From Pedobacter faecalis (GTDB lineage Bacteria > Bacteroidota > Bacteroidia > Sphingobacteriales > Sphingobacteriaceae): a stretch of DNA of 64,000 nucleotides. Every line of letters starts with the position of its first letter. Positions within the stretch are counted from its first letter, which is position 1. The notes beneath the pieces are model-generated. The model was given only the letters and a program-made list of their open reading frames with translations, was not told the DNA's origin and made no database searches. Both the position numbers and the translations under genes were made by a program. The DNA is taken from assembly GCF_030182585.1 (NCBI RefSeq), contig NZ_JARXOW010000002.1:248001-312000 (forward strand). Direction: 5' to 3'. Below, in pieces: positions 43,560 through 52,170 of this stretch.

Positions 43560-44205
43560 AGAGATAAAATATCTGATTATGAAGGAGGCGCTGCTGGAAT
43601 GGCGCTCCAGATATGCCCTCAATGGAGTATTGCTGTATGTCGTATCTACCGTATTTGTCTGCTTTCTCTCCTTTGTCAGACCAGCGCCGCTCACCTGGAA
43701 CGCGCTTTTTTGGATTATTATGCTTTTCGCATCTATTAACGCTATCTCTAAAAGCTTCCTGCAGGAAAGCAGGGGGCGGCAATTGTACATCTACACTATG
43801 GCCAGTCCTCTTGCGCTTATTATATCAAAAACGTTGTACAATGTTTTGCTGATGTCGGCACTTACCGTCATAGCCTTATTGTTTTATATGCTTGTGTTTG
43901 ACTATGTGCCTCGTGATCTTGGACTCTATCTCCTGGCAGCATTGCTGGGCAGCATGAGTTTCTCTACCATCTTCACAATGATATCGGCCATTGCCTCCAA
44001 AGCCGGCAATGGTGGTATGCTCATGGCGATACTTAGTTTTCCCGTCGTTATTCCGGTTATCGTTTTGCTGATCAAGCTTACGAAGAACGCAATAGATGGG
44101 CTCGATCGCAGTGTGAGCACGGATGAGATCGGTCTGTTAATGATCATCAATGGCTTAGTCTGCGCTGTTACTTTGTTGTTATTTCCTTACCTTTGGCGCG
44201 ACTGA
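43552..44205 (+). CDS. ccmB: Haem exporter permease CcmB
   Basis: Membrane subunit of the CcmAB haem-handling ABC transporter, 217 residues with six hydrophobic helices. EALLEWRSRYALNGVLLYVV at the N-terminus and FLQESRGRQLYIYTMASPL in the first loop are CcmB blocks. The start is taken as GTG at 43552, overlapping the previous gene by 8 nt; ATG at 43579 would cut conserved residues. The ATPase CcmA is not encoded in the window; GldA and FtsE do not look like it. Confidence 0.9.
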   Translation: MLKEIKYLIMKEALLEWRSRYALNGVLLYVVSTVFVCFLSFVRPAPLTWNALFWIIMLFASINAISKSFLQESRGRQLYIYTMASPLALIISKTLYNVLLMSALTVIALLFYMLVFDYVPRDLGLYLLAALLGSMSFSTIFTMISAIASKAGNGGMLMAILSFPVVIPVIVLLIKLTKNAIDGLDRSVSTDEIGLLMIINGLVCAVTLLLFPYLWRD

Positions 44206-44225
44206 AAAGAATATTCGCAGAATAT

Positions 44226-44894
44226 ATGACTAGCAATTGGTGGAAAATATTAGGTGCCGTACTCGTCGTCTACTCAACGGTCGGCGGTTTATTATCTGAC
44301 GTTCCGCAACTGCCGATTTTGCACGAAAGTATCAGAAACCTCTATTTTCACGTTCCTATGTGGTTTGGTATGATTGTACTTTTCAGTATTTCCGTCTTCC
44401 ACAGCGTGAAGTATCTGAGGACAAACAACTCAGTTGACGATATTAAAGCGGTCGAAGCTGTCAATGTAGGCGTAGTGTACGGTGTTCTGGGGATTGTGAC
44501 GGGCGCTATCTGGGCCAGGTTTACCTGGGGTCAGGCATGGAGTTTTGATGTCAAACAAAATTTTGCAGCTATCGCCTTGTTATTGTATTTCGCTTACCTG
44601 GTGTTGCGCAATGCGATTGATGAAGAACAGAAGCGTGCAAAAATTGCTTCAGTCTATAACGTCTTTGCGTTTCCCATTATGGTCGTGCTTTTGTTTGTAC
44701 TGCCGCGTCTCTCTGATTCATTGCACCCTGGAAATGGAGGCAACCCCGGGTTTAATGCCTATGACCTTGACAGTAGGATGCGATTGATCTTTTATCCTGC
44801 CTGTGTGGGTTGGATACTAATTGGCTGCTGGATTTACAGCATTTTTTACCGGCTCCGTCTTTTGGAGAAAAAAAACCTTCAGAATGATAAATAA
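44226..44894 (+). CDS. ccmC: Haem exporter protein CcmC
   Basis: Haem-handling protein of 222 residues that loads haem on CcmE. It has six membrane helices, conserved IRNLYFHVPMWFGM and the WWD-type motif region GAIWARFTWGQAWSFDVKQN, with a later HPGNGG loop. I chose the ATG at 44226 (MTSNWWKILGAVLVV); a TTG at 44193 would add 11 residues and overlap ccmB. In this CcmC the tryptophan-rich segment reads WGQAWSFD rather than the more common WGTWWVWD, which deserves an alignment. The ccmD-like ORF overlaps its end by 11 nt. Confidence 0.9.
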   Translation: MTSNWWKILGAVLVVYSTVGGLLSDVPQLPILHESIRNLYFHVPMWFGMIVLFSISVFHSVKYLRTNNSVDDIKAVEAVNVGVVYGVLGIVTGAIWARFTWGQAWSFDVKQNFAAIALLLYFAYLVLRNAIDEEQKRAKIASVYNVFAFPIMVVLLFVLPRLSDSLHPGNGGNPGFNAYDLDSRMRLIFYPACVGWILIGCWIYSIFYRLRLLEKKNLQNDK

Positions 44895-45051
44895 CCTATG
44901 TTTCACACTTTCAGAAAGTGTATATGCTTCAGGCAAGATCTATGTTGTTGTAGCCTGCATTGTGCTTATTCTGGCAGGATTACTGCTTTATCTGTTTTCC
45001 ATAGAAAAAAGATTAAAAAAAATTGAGCGGAATTCTTCGTTAAAAAGTTGA
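44884..45051 (+). CDS. CcmD-like small membrane protein
   Basis: Protein of 55 residues from the ATG at 44884, within the last codons of ccmC. It has one transmembrane helix (about 19-38, IYVVVACIVLILAGLLLYLF) followed by a charged tail (SIEKRLKKIE). Size, topology and position match CcmD, which stabilises CcmC and CcmE, although CcmD sequences are too diverse for a motif check. Confidence 0.7.
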   Translation: MINNLCFTLSESVYASGKIYVVVACIVLILAGLLLYLFSIEKRLKKIERNSSLKS

Positions 45052-45200
45052 CCAAAAGCGCCTGTAGGCTGTGTTTTTGATGTTTTTCCGGCCTAGTGTT
45101 TCAGTTACACTAAGTGTTTTGATACTTGTTTTAATCGTTTTTTTTTAGGCAATTTTGCACGCATACCGAATAGGAACTTATTTCAAATTCATAAAAAACA

Positions 45201-46622
45201 ATGGCTAATACAGCAAACGAAACCAATTTTTTTGCAGACGTATGCAAGAACTTTGACAGTGCAGCACAATTTACCTCGCATCCGGAAGGATTGTTAAACC
45301 AAATTAAGGCTTGTAACAGCGTGTACCGTTTCCAGTTCCCAATCCGCAGGGGCAACGGTTTCGAGGTTATCGACGCCTGGCGCGTAGAGCATTCACAGCA
45401 CATGAACCCAACAAAAGGAGGGATCCGCTACAGCGATATGGTGAATGAGGATGAAGTGATGGCTCTTGCGGCTCTAATGACCTATAAGTGCGCGATCGTT
45501 AATGTTCCCTTTGGTGGTGCGAAGGGTGGCATTGCTATAAACACCAAGAATTATACTGTTGCCGAACTCGAAACGATAACAAGACGCTATACTACCGAAC
45601 TAATCAAGAAGAACTTTATCGGGCCTGGTATTGATGTCCCAGCGCCTGACTATGGCTCTGGAGAACGTGAAATGAGCTGGATTGCCGATACGTATATGAC
45701 CATGCACCCGGGTCAGTTGGACGCCCTAGGTTGCGTGACAGGGAAGCCGATAGCATTGCACGGTATCCGGGGGCGTAAGGAAGCTACCGGAAGGGGTGTT
45801 GCCTATGCGGTAAGGGAGTGCGTTAACGTTGCTGAAGACATGGAGAAGATCGGTTTAACCGCTGGGCTGGGCAACAAGCGAGTCATAGTCCAAGGTTTGG
45901 GAAATGTGGGGTACCATTCAGCGAAATTTCTTGCAGAATTTGGGGCGACCATAGTAGGGATATGCGAATTTGAGGGTGCTATTTACAATGCAAATGGCTT
46001 GAATATTGACGAAGTATTCGCTCATCGCAAGAATACAGGATCAATCCTGGGTTTCCCTGGGGCAACTGATTTCAAGAATTCCATGGAAGGACTCGAACAG
46101 CCATGCGATATACTGGTTCCTGCAGCACTCGAAAATCAGATAACCGAGACAAATATCAGAAATATTAAAGCCAAAATTATCGCAGAAGGGGCTAACGGGC
46201 CGACGACTCCGGAGGCTGAAGCCATATTCACAGAGATGGGTGGAATAATCATCCCGGACATGTATTGCAATGCGGGTGGTGTTACTGTTTCCTATTTTGA
46301 ATGGTTAAAGAATCTCTCGCACGTGGCTTTTGGTCGTATGGAGAACCGTTATGCCGAAAATTCAAATGCTAACCTCATCAATACACTCGAAAGTTTAACT
46401 GGCAAGCAAATTCCAGCGGAACACAGGGTCATGATTGTGAAGGGTGCTTCGGAACTGGAACTTGTAAACTCCGGCCTGGAAGATACCATGATCCACTCGT
46501 ACCATGAGATCAGGGAGAATCTGATCACAAAGCCGGGCGTACAGACCCTTAGAACTGCTGCCTTTGTTGGCGCTATCGACAAAATTGCCGTGTCTTATAT
46601 GAGCCTGGGTATCTGGCCATAA
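45201..46622 (+). CDS. gdhA: Glutamate dehydrogenase (Glu/Leu/Phe/Val dehydrogenase family)
   Basis: NAD(P)-dependent oxidative deamination of glutamate to 2-oxoglutarate and ammonia, or the reverse. The 473-residue protein has the catalytic segment [16 protein letters not shown] with its Lys, the [18 protein letters not shown] block and the Rossmann motif [17 protein letters not shown]. Its own upstream gap (149 nt) and a downstream terminator make it a single-gene unit between the ccmBCD and ccmEF parts. A leucine-type dehydrogenase is less likely by length and motif. Cofactor preference cannot be read reliably. Confidence 0.93.
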   Translation: MANTANETNFFADVCKNFDSAAQFTSHPEGLLNQIKACNSVYRFQFPIRRGNGFEVIDAWRVEHSQHMNPTKGGIRYSDMVNEDEVMALAALMTYKCAIVNVPFGGAKGGIAINTKNYTVAELETITRRYTTELIKKNFIGPGIDVPAPDYGSGEREMSWIADTYMTMHPGQLDALGCVTGKPIALHGIRGRKEATGRGVAYAVRECVNVAEDMEKIGLTAGLGNKRVIVQGLGNVGYHSAKFLAEFGATIVGICEFEGAIYNANGLNIDEVFAHRKNTGSILGFPGATDFKNSMEGLEQPCDILVPAALENQITETNIRNIKAKIIAEGANGPTTPEAEAIFTEMGGIIIPDMYCNAGGVTVSYFEWLKNLSHVAFGRMENRYAENSNANLINTLESLTGKQIPAEHRVMIVKGASELELVNSGLEDTMIHSYHEIRENLITKPGVQTLRTAAFVGAIDKIAVSYMSLGIWP

Positions 46623-46645
46623 TCTGCACGCATCAAATATACTGC

Positions 46646-46682
46646 AAACGCCTGAAGAGAAAACCTTCAGGCGTTTCTTTTG
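46646..46682 (+). terminator. Rho-independent terminator of the glutamate dehydrogenase gene
   Basis: AAACGCCTGAAG (46646-46657) and CTTCAGGCGTTT (46665-46676) form a perfect 12-bp stem with a 7-nt loop, followed by CTTTTG. Confidence 0.92.
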
Positions 46683-46782
46683 TAGGGTGGTGAGATATTT
46701 CATTCTTTGTCAGAGAACTATCAATATATGACTGCAGCGGGCAATTGGATCCTTGCAATGTATCCGGGGCACTTATATTTTT

Positions 46783-46790
46783 TATCTTTG
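46783..46790 (+). promoter_or_regulatory. Candidate -7 element (TATCTTTG) of the ccmEF operon
   Basis: TAnnTTTG match located 28 nt before the ccmE ATG at 46819, in the 196-nt gap after glutamate dehydrogenase. Confidence 0.55.
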
Positions 46791-46818
46791 TATGGGTTCT
46801 ATAAACTTTTAGTACAAC

Positions 46819-47229
46819 ATGAGGAAAAGTGCCATTATTGGTTTAATAACGATAGCAATCTGTGTGGGTTTTCTTGTTAGTCTGAATGCAGATACCAGTA
46901 CCTATTCTACGTTTACAGAAGCTGCCAAAGATTCCAGAGAGTTTCATGTTATGGGATATTGGGAAAAAAGCAGAGGCACCTATTACGATGCACGGAAAGA
47001 TGCCAATCACTTTGCTTTTTACATGAGAGATGAAAAGGGTAAAATAAACAAAGTGGTATATAAAGGAACCAAACCGCAAGACTTTGAACGCTCCGAAAAG
47101 CTTGTTCTAATTGGCGAGATGAAGGAAGGCACATTTTACGCTTCAAAAATATTGATGAAATGTCCATCTAAATATAACGACGACCTTGTCGAGGTTAAGC
47201 AGGATGGTACAGTAGAGAAAAGTAATTAA
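46819..47229 (+). CDS. ccmE: Periplasmic haem chaperone CcmE, CxxxY type
   Basis: Membrane-anchored haem chaperone of 136 residues: a helix at about 6-23 and then an OB-fold (FHVMGYWEKSRGTYYDA, KLVLIGEMKEGTFYASKIL). The haem-binding site reads CPSKY at residues 115-119, i.e. CxxxY, in place of the HxxxY that gives the covalent haem bond in Escherichia coli CcmE. A CxxxY form is known from Desulfovibrio and archaea. ccmF follows with a 1-nt overlap (TAATG). Confidence 0.92.
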   Translation: MRKSAIIGLITIAICVGFLVSLNADTSTYSTFTEAAKDSREFHVMGYWEKSRGTYYDARKDANHFAFYMRDEKGKINKVVYKGTKPQDFERSEKLVLIGEMKEGTFYASKILMKCPSKYNDDLVEVKQDGTVEKSN

Positions 47230-49700
47230 TGGATTTACAATTTATTGGAGAAAACCTCCTTCCCGGTAAAATCGGCCAGTTTTTTATTGTGCTTGCCTTT
47301 GGTGCCGCTTTGCTTTCCTCCATCGCTTATTGTTTTGCCACGCGTAGTAAGGATTCTGGCGATCACTCATGGACTGTAATCGGCCGGGTTTCCTTTATGA
47401 TCAACTGGGTAAGTGTTATCGGTATCGGTATCACCTTGTTCTATCTTATCCTGAACCATAACAATGAGTATTATTATGTGTATTCCCATTCTTCAAAAGA
47501 ATTGCCGGTATACTATATCGTATCTGCATTTTGGGAAGGGCAGGAGGGCAGTTTTTGGTTATGGGCCTTCTGGCAGTCGCTCCTCGGAGTTATACTGATC
47601 CGGAAAGCAAGGTCCTGGGAAAATGGAGTCATGATGGTGGTTGCTCTGTCGCAGGTATTTCTATGTTCCATGCTTCTGGGCGTTGACATATTCGGTGAAA
47701 GAATAGGCAGCTCACCTTTTATACTGTTAAGAGAAGCGGTAAACCTTCGTGAAATGGCTCCAGTAGTGTTCGCTGACACGGAGAATTATAAGAACTACCT
47801 TAAGTTTATCACAGATGGACGTGGTCTGAACCCTCTGTTGCAAAATTATTGGATGGTTATACATCCGCCCACCTTATTCCTGGGGTTTGCAAGCATGGTA
47901 GTGCCTTTTTCTTATGCGATAGCCGCGCTTTGGCAAAAGAGATATACCGAATGGATAAAGCCAGCTATGCCCTGGGCGCTTTTTGCTGTGATGATATTAG
48001 GTGCGGGTATTATCATGGGATCCTTTTGGGCCTATGAAGCGCTCAACTTTGGCGGTTTCTGGGCTTGGGACCCGGTAGAGAATGCATCATTGATTCCATG
48101 GCTTACGCTGATTGCCGGTGTTCATGTCATGATTGTTTTTAAAAATACCGGTCACGCCTATTTCACCGCGATTGCATTGGTATTGCTGAGCTTTGTGCTT
48201 GTGTTATATGCGTCGTTTTTAACAAGAAGCGGTATTTTGGGAGATACCTCGGTACACTCATTCACCGATCTCGGAATGTTTGGTCACCTGATTCTTTACA
48301 ACCTGCTGTTTCTCCTTATTCCCGCGGGACTTCTTGTGGTCAGATGGAAAGAGCTTCCGATTACCAATAAAGACGAGGAGACTTATTCTCGGGAATTCTG
48401 GATGTTTATTGGCGCACTCGTTATTACCGTCGCCTGTATCCAGGTGATTTTTACGACTTCGGTACCGGTTTTTAACGCGGCATTCGGTACCAACTTCGCC
48501 CCGCCTATCGATGCTGTAAAATACTACAATCAGCGACAGGCTCCCTTTGCGGTGCTCATCACCCTGATATCCGGTTTTTCCCAGTTCATGAGATATAAGC
48601 GGACGGATGCACGCAAGTTTTTCAGCGGGCTTATCGCCTCTCTGGTGTTCTCAGCGATTGTGACGGCTGCGTTCGTATACATAGCTGGCATCTACAACAA
48701 CTTCATGTACATTCTATTAGCATTCAGCTGCATTTTTGCCATATTGTCTAATGGTACAATACTCCGACAGGTCTTTGGTGGAAAGCGCAAGCTAGCTGGC
48801 GCAGCTGTCGCGCATATCGGGTTTGCAATGCTTCTGTTGGGAGCACTTGTTGCTGCGGCTACCAATAAGCCTATTTCTCTAAACGCATCTAACTTCATTC
48901 CTGTGAAGGATTTCGAGAAGGTGGAGAAACCGGGAGAAAACATTGTCTTGTATAAAAATGAGCCTAAAAAGATGGGTAAGTATACGGTGACATATGTTAG
49001 CGATACTGTTATTGCACCCAATACATTTTATAAGTTAAACTTTAAGGTCTATGATGAGCGTACCGGTGAGCTGAAGGAAGACTTCGATCTTAACCCGCAA
49101 ATCCAAGCTAATGAGAAAATGGGTTTGATTCCATCGCCAGACACGAAGCACTATCTTACCTATGATATTTATACGCATGTAACGAGTGCCCCTGCGGAAC
49201 AGGAAGAACATGCCGACCATGAAGGACGCAGCGAGGAAGATAATTATAAGGCACCGCGGATTGTGAATGTTAATATTGGTGACACCATACACACAGCAAG
49301 TGGAGTGATCACCGTAAAGGGAGTAAACAGCAGTCCGGAAGCTAAGGATTTAAAACTCGCTGCAGGAGATTTGGCTGTGGGCCTTCCGCTAGAGGTAGAT
49401 GTGAACGGGCGCGTGTATAAGGCCGAACCTATCTACTTGATTAAAGGCAACAATATATTCGATTTTGCACGTAATATTGATGATCTTGGATTGAGGTTCC
49501 GTTTTACCAAAATACTTCCAGAAGAAGGAAAGATGGAGCTGCAGATATTCGAAAAGCCGCAACAGGCTAAAGACTGGGTGGTTTTCAAATCAATAGAGTT
49601 CCCGTTTATAAACCTTTACTGGCTGGGAACGATCATCATGGTTGTGGGATTTATGATCTCTATATTCAGACGGCAAAAGGAGGTTGGCACTGTCCGATGA
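47229..49700 (+). CDS. ccmF: Cytochrome c haem lyase subunit CcmF
   Basis: Large membrane protein of 823 residues that takes haem from CcmE and ligates it to apocytochrome c. Many helices, the signature WMVIHPPTLFLGFASM, the WWD motif WGGFWAWDPVENASLIPW with following HVMIVF, and YASFLTRSGILGDTSVHSF are typical. The C-terminal third has a large periplasmic domain with a short His-containing acidic stretch (EEHADHEGRSEED) and a last helix near the end. CcmH and CcmG are not seen in the window. Its TGA overlaps the next ATG (ATGA). Confidence 0.94.
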   Translation: MDLQFIGENLLPGKIGQFFIVLAFGAALLSSIAYCFATRSKDSGDHSWTVIGRVSFMINWVSVIGIGITLFYLILNHNNEYYYVYSHSSKELPVYYIVSAFWEGQEGSFWLWAFWQSLLGVILIRKARSWENGVMMVVALSQVFLCSMLLGVDIFGERIGSSPFILLREAVNLREMAPVVFADTENYKNYLKFITDGRGLNPLLQNYWMVIHPPTLFLGFASMVVPFSYAIAALWQKRYTEWIKPAMPWALFAVMILGAGIIMGSFWAYEALNFGGFWAWDPVENASLIPWLTLIAGVHVMIVFKNTGHAYFTAIALVLLSFVLVLYASFLTRSGILGDTSVHSFTDLGMFGHLILYNLLFLLIPAGLLVVRWKELPITNKDEETYSREFWMFIGALVITVACIQVIFTTSVPVFNAAFGTNFAPPIDAVKYYNQRQAPFAVLITLISGFSQFMRYKRTDARKFFSGLIASLVFSAIVTAAFVYIAGIYNNFMYILLAFSCIFAILSNGTILRQVFGGKRKLAGAAVAHIGFAMLLLGALVAAATNKPISLNASNFIPVKDFEKVEKPGENIVLYKNEPKKMGKYTVTYVSDTVIAPNTFYKLNFKVYDERTGELKEDFDLNPQIQANEKMGLIPSPDTKHYLTYDIYTHVTSAPAEQEEHADHEGRSEEDNYKAPRIVNVNIGDTIHTASGVITVKGVNSSPEAKDLKLAAGDLAVGLPLEVDVNGRVYKAEPIYLIKGNNIFDFARNIDDLGLRFRFTKILPEEGKMELQIFEKPQQAKDWVVFKSIEFPFINLYWLGTIIMVVGFMISIFRRQKEVGTVR

Positions 49701-50458
49701 GAGTGGTGTGTATAGGATCAGGGAACGTTGCTACTCACTTGGCAAGGGCCTTCAAGACTGCAGGCAATGAAATAGTCCAGGTATGGAGCAGGAGCGCCAG
49801 TCATGCTTCTGAGTTGGCATGTATTGTAGGCGCCGAAGTGCTTGAAAATCTTGATGAAGTTGAAGATGCCGCAGACCTGTATCTAATAGCAGTTAAAGAT
49901 GATGCCATCCCTGAAGTAGCCGAAACACTTGTCGGCGTACAAGGCGTTGTGGTTCATACTTCGGGCGCTACGAATGTCGACATATTGGCAGGGCACGCCC
50001 GATATGGTGTTTTTTATCCTCTGCAAACATTCTCAATACAAAAAGAAGTAGACTTTGCTGAAGTACCATTATGTGTGGAAGCCGCGGATGAGGAAACTTT
50101 GCGTTTTTTGAGTGGTTTGGGTGCGGAGCTTGGCAGTCAGGTATATCATATCGATTCTGAGAAAAGGAGGGCACTTCATTTGGCAGCAGCGTTCGCATGT
50201 AATTTTGTAAATCACCTCTACACATTGAGTCATACGATTCTTGAAAAACATCAAATGAGTTTTGATATGATCAGGCCGCTTATCAGAGAAACCGCAGATA
50301 AAGTGCAGGCTGATTTACCAGAAAACGTGCAGACCGGTCCGGCGGTACGTAATGATAAGCGATCGATGGATGCCCATCTGGAGATGCTGAGTAGCGACCC
50401 ACAACTGTCTAATATTTACCAGATTTTGAGCAATAGCATTAAAAAAACGCAACATTAG
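49697..50458 (+). CDS. Rossmann-fold/DUF2520 protein (F420/NADP oxidoreductase-like)
   Basis: Protein of 253 residues with an N-terminal nucleotide-binding fold (VVCIGSGNVATHLARAFKTAG) and a C-terminal helical DUF2520 domain (RRALHLAAAFACNFVNHLY, TGPAVRNDKRSMDAHL), resembling small 6-phosphogluconate-dehydrogenase-like reductases. The substrate is unknown. It overlaps ccmF by 4 nt and precedes ferredoxin and iscX; closeness to the KdsC-like and maf genes is a recurring Bacteroidota arrangement as far as I recall. Confidence 0.87.
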   Translation: MRVVCIGSGNVATHLARAFKTAGNEIVQVWSRSASHASELACIVGAEVLENLDEVEDAADLYLIAVKDDAIPEVAETLVGVQGVVVHTSGATNVDILAGHARYGVFYPLQTFSIQKEVDFAEVPLCVEAADEETLRFLSGLGAELGSQVYHIDSEKRRALHLAAAFACNFVNHLYTLSHTILEKHQMSFDMIRPLIRETADKVQADLPENVQTGPAVRNDKRSMDAHLEMLSSDPQLSNIYQILSNSIKKTQH

Positions 50459-50481
50459 TTATTAATGCAGTTTTTGCTCCG

Positions 50482-50489
50482 TATTTTTG
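50482..50489 (+). promoter_or_regulatory. Candidate -7 element (TATTTTTG) of the ferredoxin-iscX-kdsC group
   Basis: TAnnTTTG match 10 nt before the ferredoxin ATG at 50500. Confidence 0.45.
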
Positions 50490-50499
50490 ATAACAAATT

Positions 50500-50832
50500 A
50501 TGAGTATTTATAAACTAAAAATAAACTTTGAAGAGGCAGGGAAGGAGCCGGTAGAGTTGCCCATAGCAGGTGGGGAGTCTGTGCTTGATGCCTGTCTGGA
50601 TAACGGAATAGAACTCCAGCATAATTGCGGAGGCGTATGCGGATGCAGCACCTGTCATGTCTATGTGCTCCGGGGTATGGATAATATCCAGGAAATATCT
50701 GACAAAGAAGAGGACTTCATTGACCGCGCCGTTCGGCCCAGAATTACCTCTCGGTTGGGTTGCCAGTGTGTCGTTATAGATGGAGACATTGAGGTCACTA
50801 TACCTGACCAATCAGAATTTTTAGGCCATTAA
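50500..50832 (+). CDS. fdx: Adrenodoxin-type [2Fe-2S] ferredoxin of the ISC system
   Basis: Small electron carrier of 110 residues. Cluster ligands are visible in HNCGGVCGCSTCHVYV (three of the four Cys, CxxxxCxxC pattern) and in RLGCQCVV near the C-terminus. DNIQEISDKEEDFIDRA is typical of ISC-type Fdx. It is followed 17 nt later by iscX, which supports a role in Fe-S assembly together with HscA. Confidence 0.93.
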   Translation: MSIYKLKINFEEAGKEPVELPIAGGESVLDACLDNGIELQHNCGGVCGCSTCHVYVLRGMDNIQEISDKEEDFIDRAVRPRITSRLGCQCVVIDGDIEVTIPDQSEFLGH

Positions 50833-50849
50833 CATTAGCACCATATATT

Positions 50850-51092
50850 ATGCAGGAGAAATTTGCTTTACCTATCTACTGGAACGACTACGAAGACATC
50901 GCTCAGGAATTGTACGAAAAATTCGGTGACGAATTCAATGAGGCGAAAATTTACCGTGTGAGGTTTACCGAATTGCTTGACTGGGTACTAGAACTTCCGA
51001 ATTTTAAAGGCACAAGGGAAGAGAGTAACGAAGGGCATCTGGAACAAATTCAATCAGCCTGGGTGTATGAATGGAGAGACAATCAGGACTGA
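50850..51092 (+). CDS. iscX: Fe-S assembly protein IscX
   Basis: Small acidic protein of 80 residues of the IscX/YfhJ family, which binds IscS and iron. Typical features are IYWNDYEDIAQELYEKFGDE, YRVRFTELLDWVLELPNF and the closing LEQIQSAWVYEW. Its TGA overlaps the ATG of the KdsC-like gene by one base. Confidence 0.92.
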   Translation: MQEKFALPIYWNDYEDIAQELYEKFGDEFNEAKIYRVRFTELLDWVLELPNFKGTREESNEGHLEQIQSAWVYEWRDNQD

Positions 51093-51619
51093 TGTTTCTG
51101 CAAAAACTCGATGCGATCAAGACGCTGATCTTTGATGTAGACGGTGTACTCACAAACGGTGATATCATCGCTTCCGAAACGGGGGAATATTTACGTACTT
51201 TTAACATCAAAGATGGCTACGCATTACAGCTTGCCGTAAAACGCGGTTTCCTGATTGCCGTGATATCTGGCGGATACGGTGCAGCCATGAGACGACGCTT
51301 TGATGGTTTGGGTATACAAGAGATATTTCTAGGCGTGTCCGACAAAGTATCTGTATTAAAGGATATCATCTCGAGGCATCATTTATCTGCCAATGAAATA
51401 TTGTATATGGGAGATGATATTCCTGACTATCAGGTCATGCAAATGGTTGGTCTTCCTGTATGTCCGGCCGACGCAGCCGTGGAAATAAAGGCTATCTCTC
51501 AATATATTTCCCCCTGTAATGGCGGGAAAGCAGCAGTTCGCGACGTCGTTGAAAAGGTAATGCGGGTGCAAAACAAATGGTTTGATGAAAACCCTTCCGC
51601 AAACGATTCCGCGAAATAA
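51092..51619 (+). CDS. kdsC: KdsC-type HAD phosphatase
   Basis: Phosphatase of 175 residues predicted to remove phosphate from KDO-8-phosphate in lipopolysaccharide core synthesis. The start is the ATG at 51092 (MFLQKLDAIKTLIFDVDGVL), overlapping the iscX stop; a frame from 51071 lies inside iscX. Motif I is FDVDGVLTNG, motif II VISGG, motif III Lys in GVSDKVSVL and motif IV GDDIPDYQVM. It is a capless C0-type HAD enzyme. kdsA or kdsB are not adjacent, so the substrate is by family only. Confidence 0.9.
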   Translation: MFLQKLDAIKTLIFDVDGVLTNGDIIASETGEYLRTFNIKDGYALQLAVKRGFLIAVISGGYGAAMRRRFDGLGIQEIFLGVSDKVSVLKDIISRHHLSANEILYMGDDIPDYQVMQMVGLPVCPADAAVEIKAISQYISPCNGGKAAVRDVVEKVMRVQNKWFDENPSANDSAK

Positions 51620-51703
51620 AGAAGATTGTAACAATTAAGTTGCTCAATGACGTTAAACTAACATAGCAGCAATGGCTCTAACTGCTACAAACATTAAAAC
51701 GAC

Positions 51704-52096
51704 ATGAAAAAATTATTAGTGATCTGTGGACTGTTATTCGCGGTAGTAGCGTCCTCACAAGCTCAGGAAGGCCAACGCCGTGGCCGCATGGGGGGTACAC
51801 CGGAAGAGCGGGCAAAAAGACAAACAGAGGTGTTGTCTGAGCGATTGAAACTTTCAGATGAGCAAAAGGCGAAAGTTAACGCGTTGTATCTGGAACAAGG
51901 AAAGAAAATGGTAAAATTACGCGACTCATTGGGAGACAATCGTGAAGGTTTTATGGGTGTAATGATGAAAGCAAATGAAGAAACAAACAAAAAAATCACT
52001 GCCGTATTAACCGATGATCAGAAAAAGTCATTTACTGCATTGCAGGAGGAGCGGAGAGAGGCTATTCGGAAACGTCAGCAAGAGAATCAACGTTAG
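51704..52096 (+). CDS. Exported Spy/LTXXQ-like helical protein
   Basis: Protein of 130 residues with a signal peptide (about 1-20, VVASSQAQ) and a charged helical mature part with the repeating LKLSDEQKAKVNALYLEQGK and AVLTDDQKKSFTALQEER, similar to the Spy/CpxP (LTXXQ) family of periplasmic chaperones or stress proteins. No further function can be read. It ends just before a perfect palindromic terminator. Confidence 0.8.
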   Translation: MKKLLVICGLLFAVVASSQAQEGQRRGRMGGTPEERAKRQTEVLSERLKLSDEQKAKVNALYLEQGKKMVKLRDSLGDNREGFMGVMMKANEETNKKITAVLTDDQKKSFTALQEERREAIRKRQQENQR

Positions 52097-52122
52097 AAAT
52101 ATTTGAATAACGAATAAAAAAC

Positions 52123-52153
52123 AAAGCGGCTTAAGCCGCTTTTGTTATTTTTG
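52123..52153 (+). terminator. Palindromic terminator followed by the maf -7 element
   Basis: AAAGCGGCTT/AAGCCGCTTT (52123-52142) is a 20-bp perfect palindrome ending in Ts. TATTTTTG at 52146-52153 matches TAnnTTTG and lies 17 nt before the maf ATG. Confidence 0.75.
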
Positions 52154-52170
52154 CGATATACCCAAAGCGA

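Noticed and set aside
44884..45051. Longer frame from 44821 for the CcmD-like protein
   Set aside because: The extra residues lie inside ccmC; the ATG at 44884 gives the expected single-helix protein.
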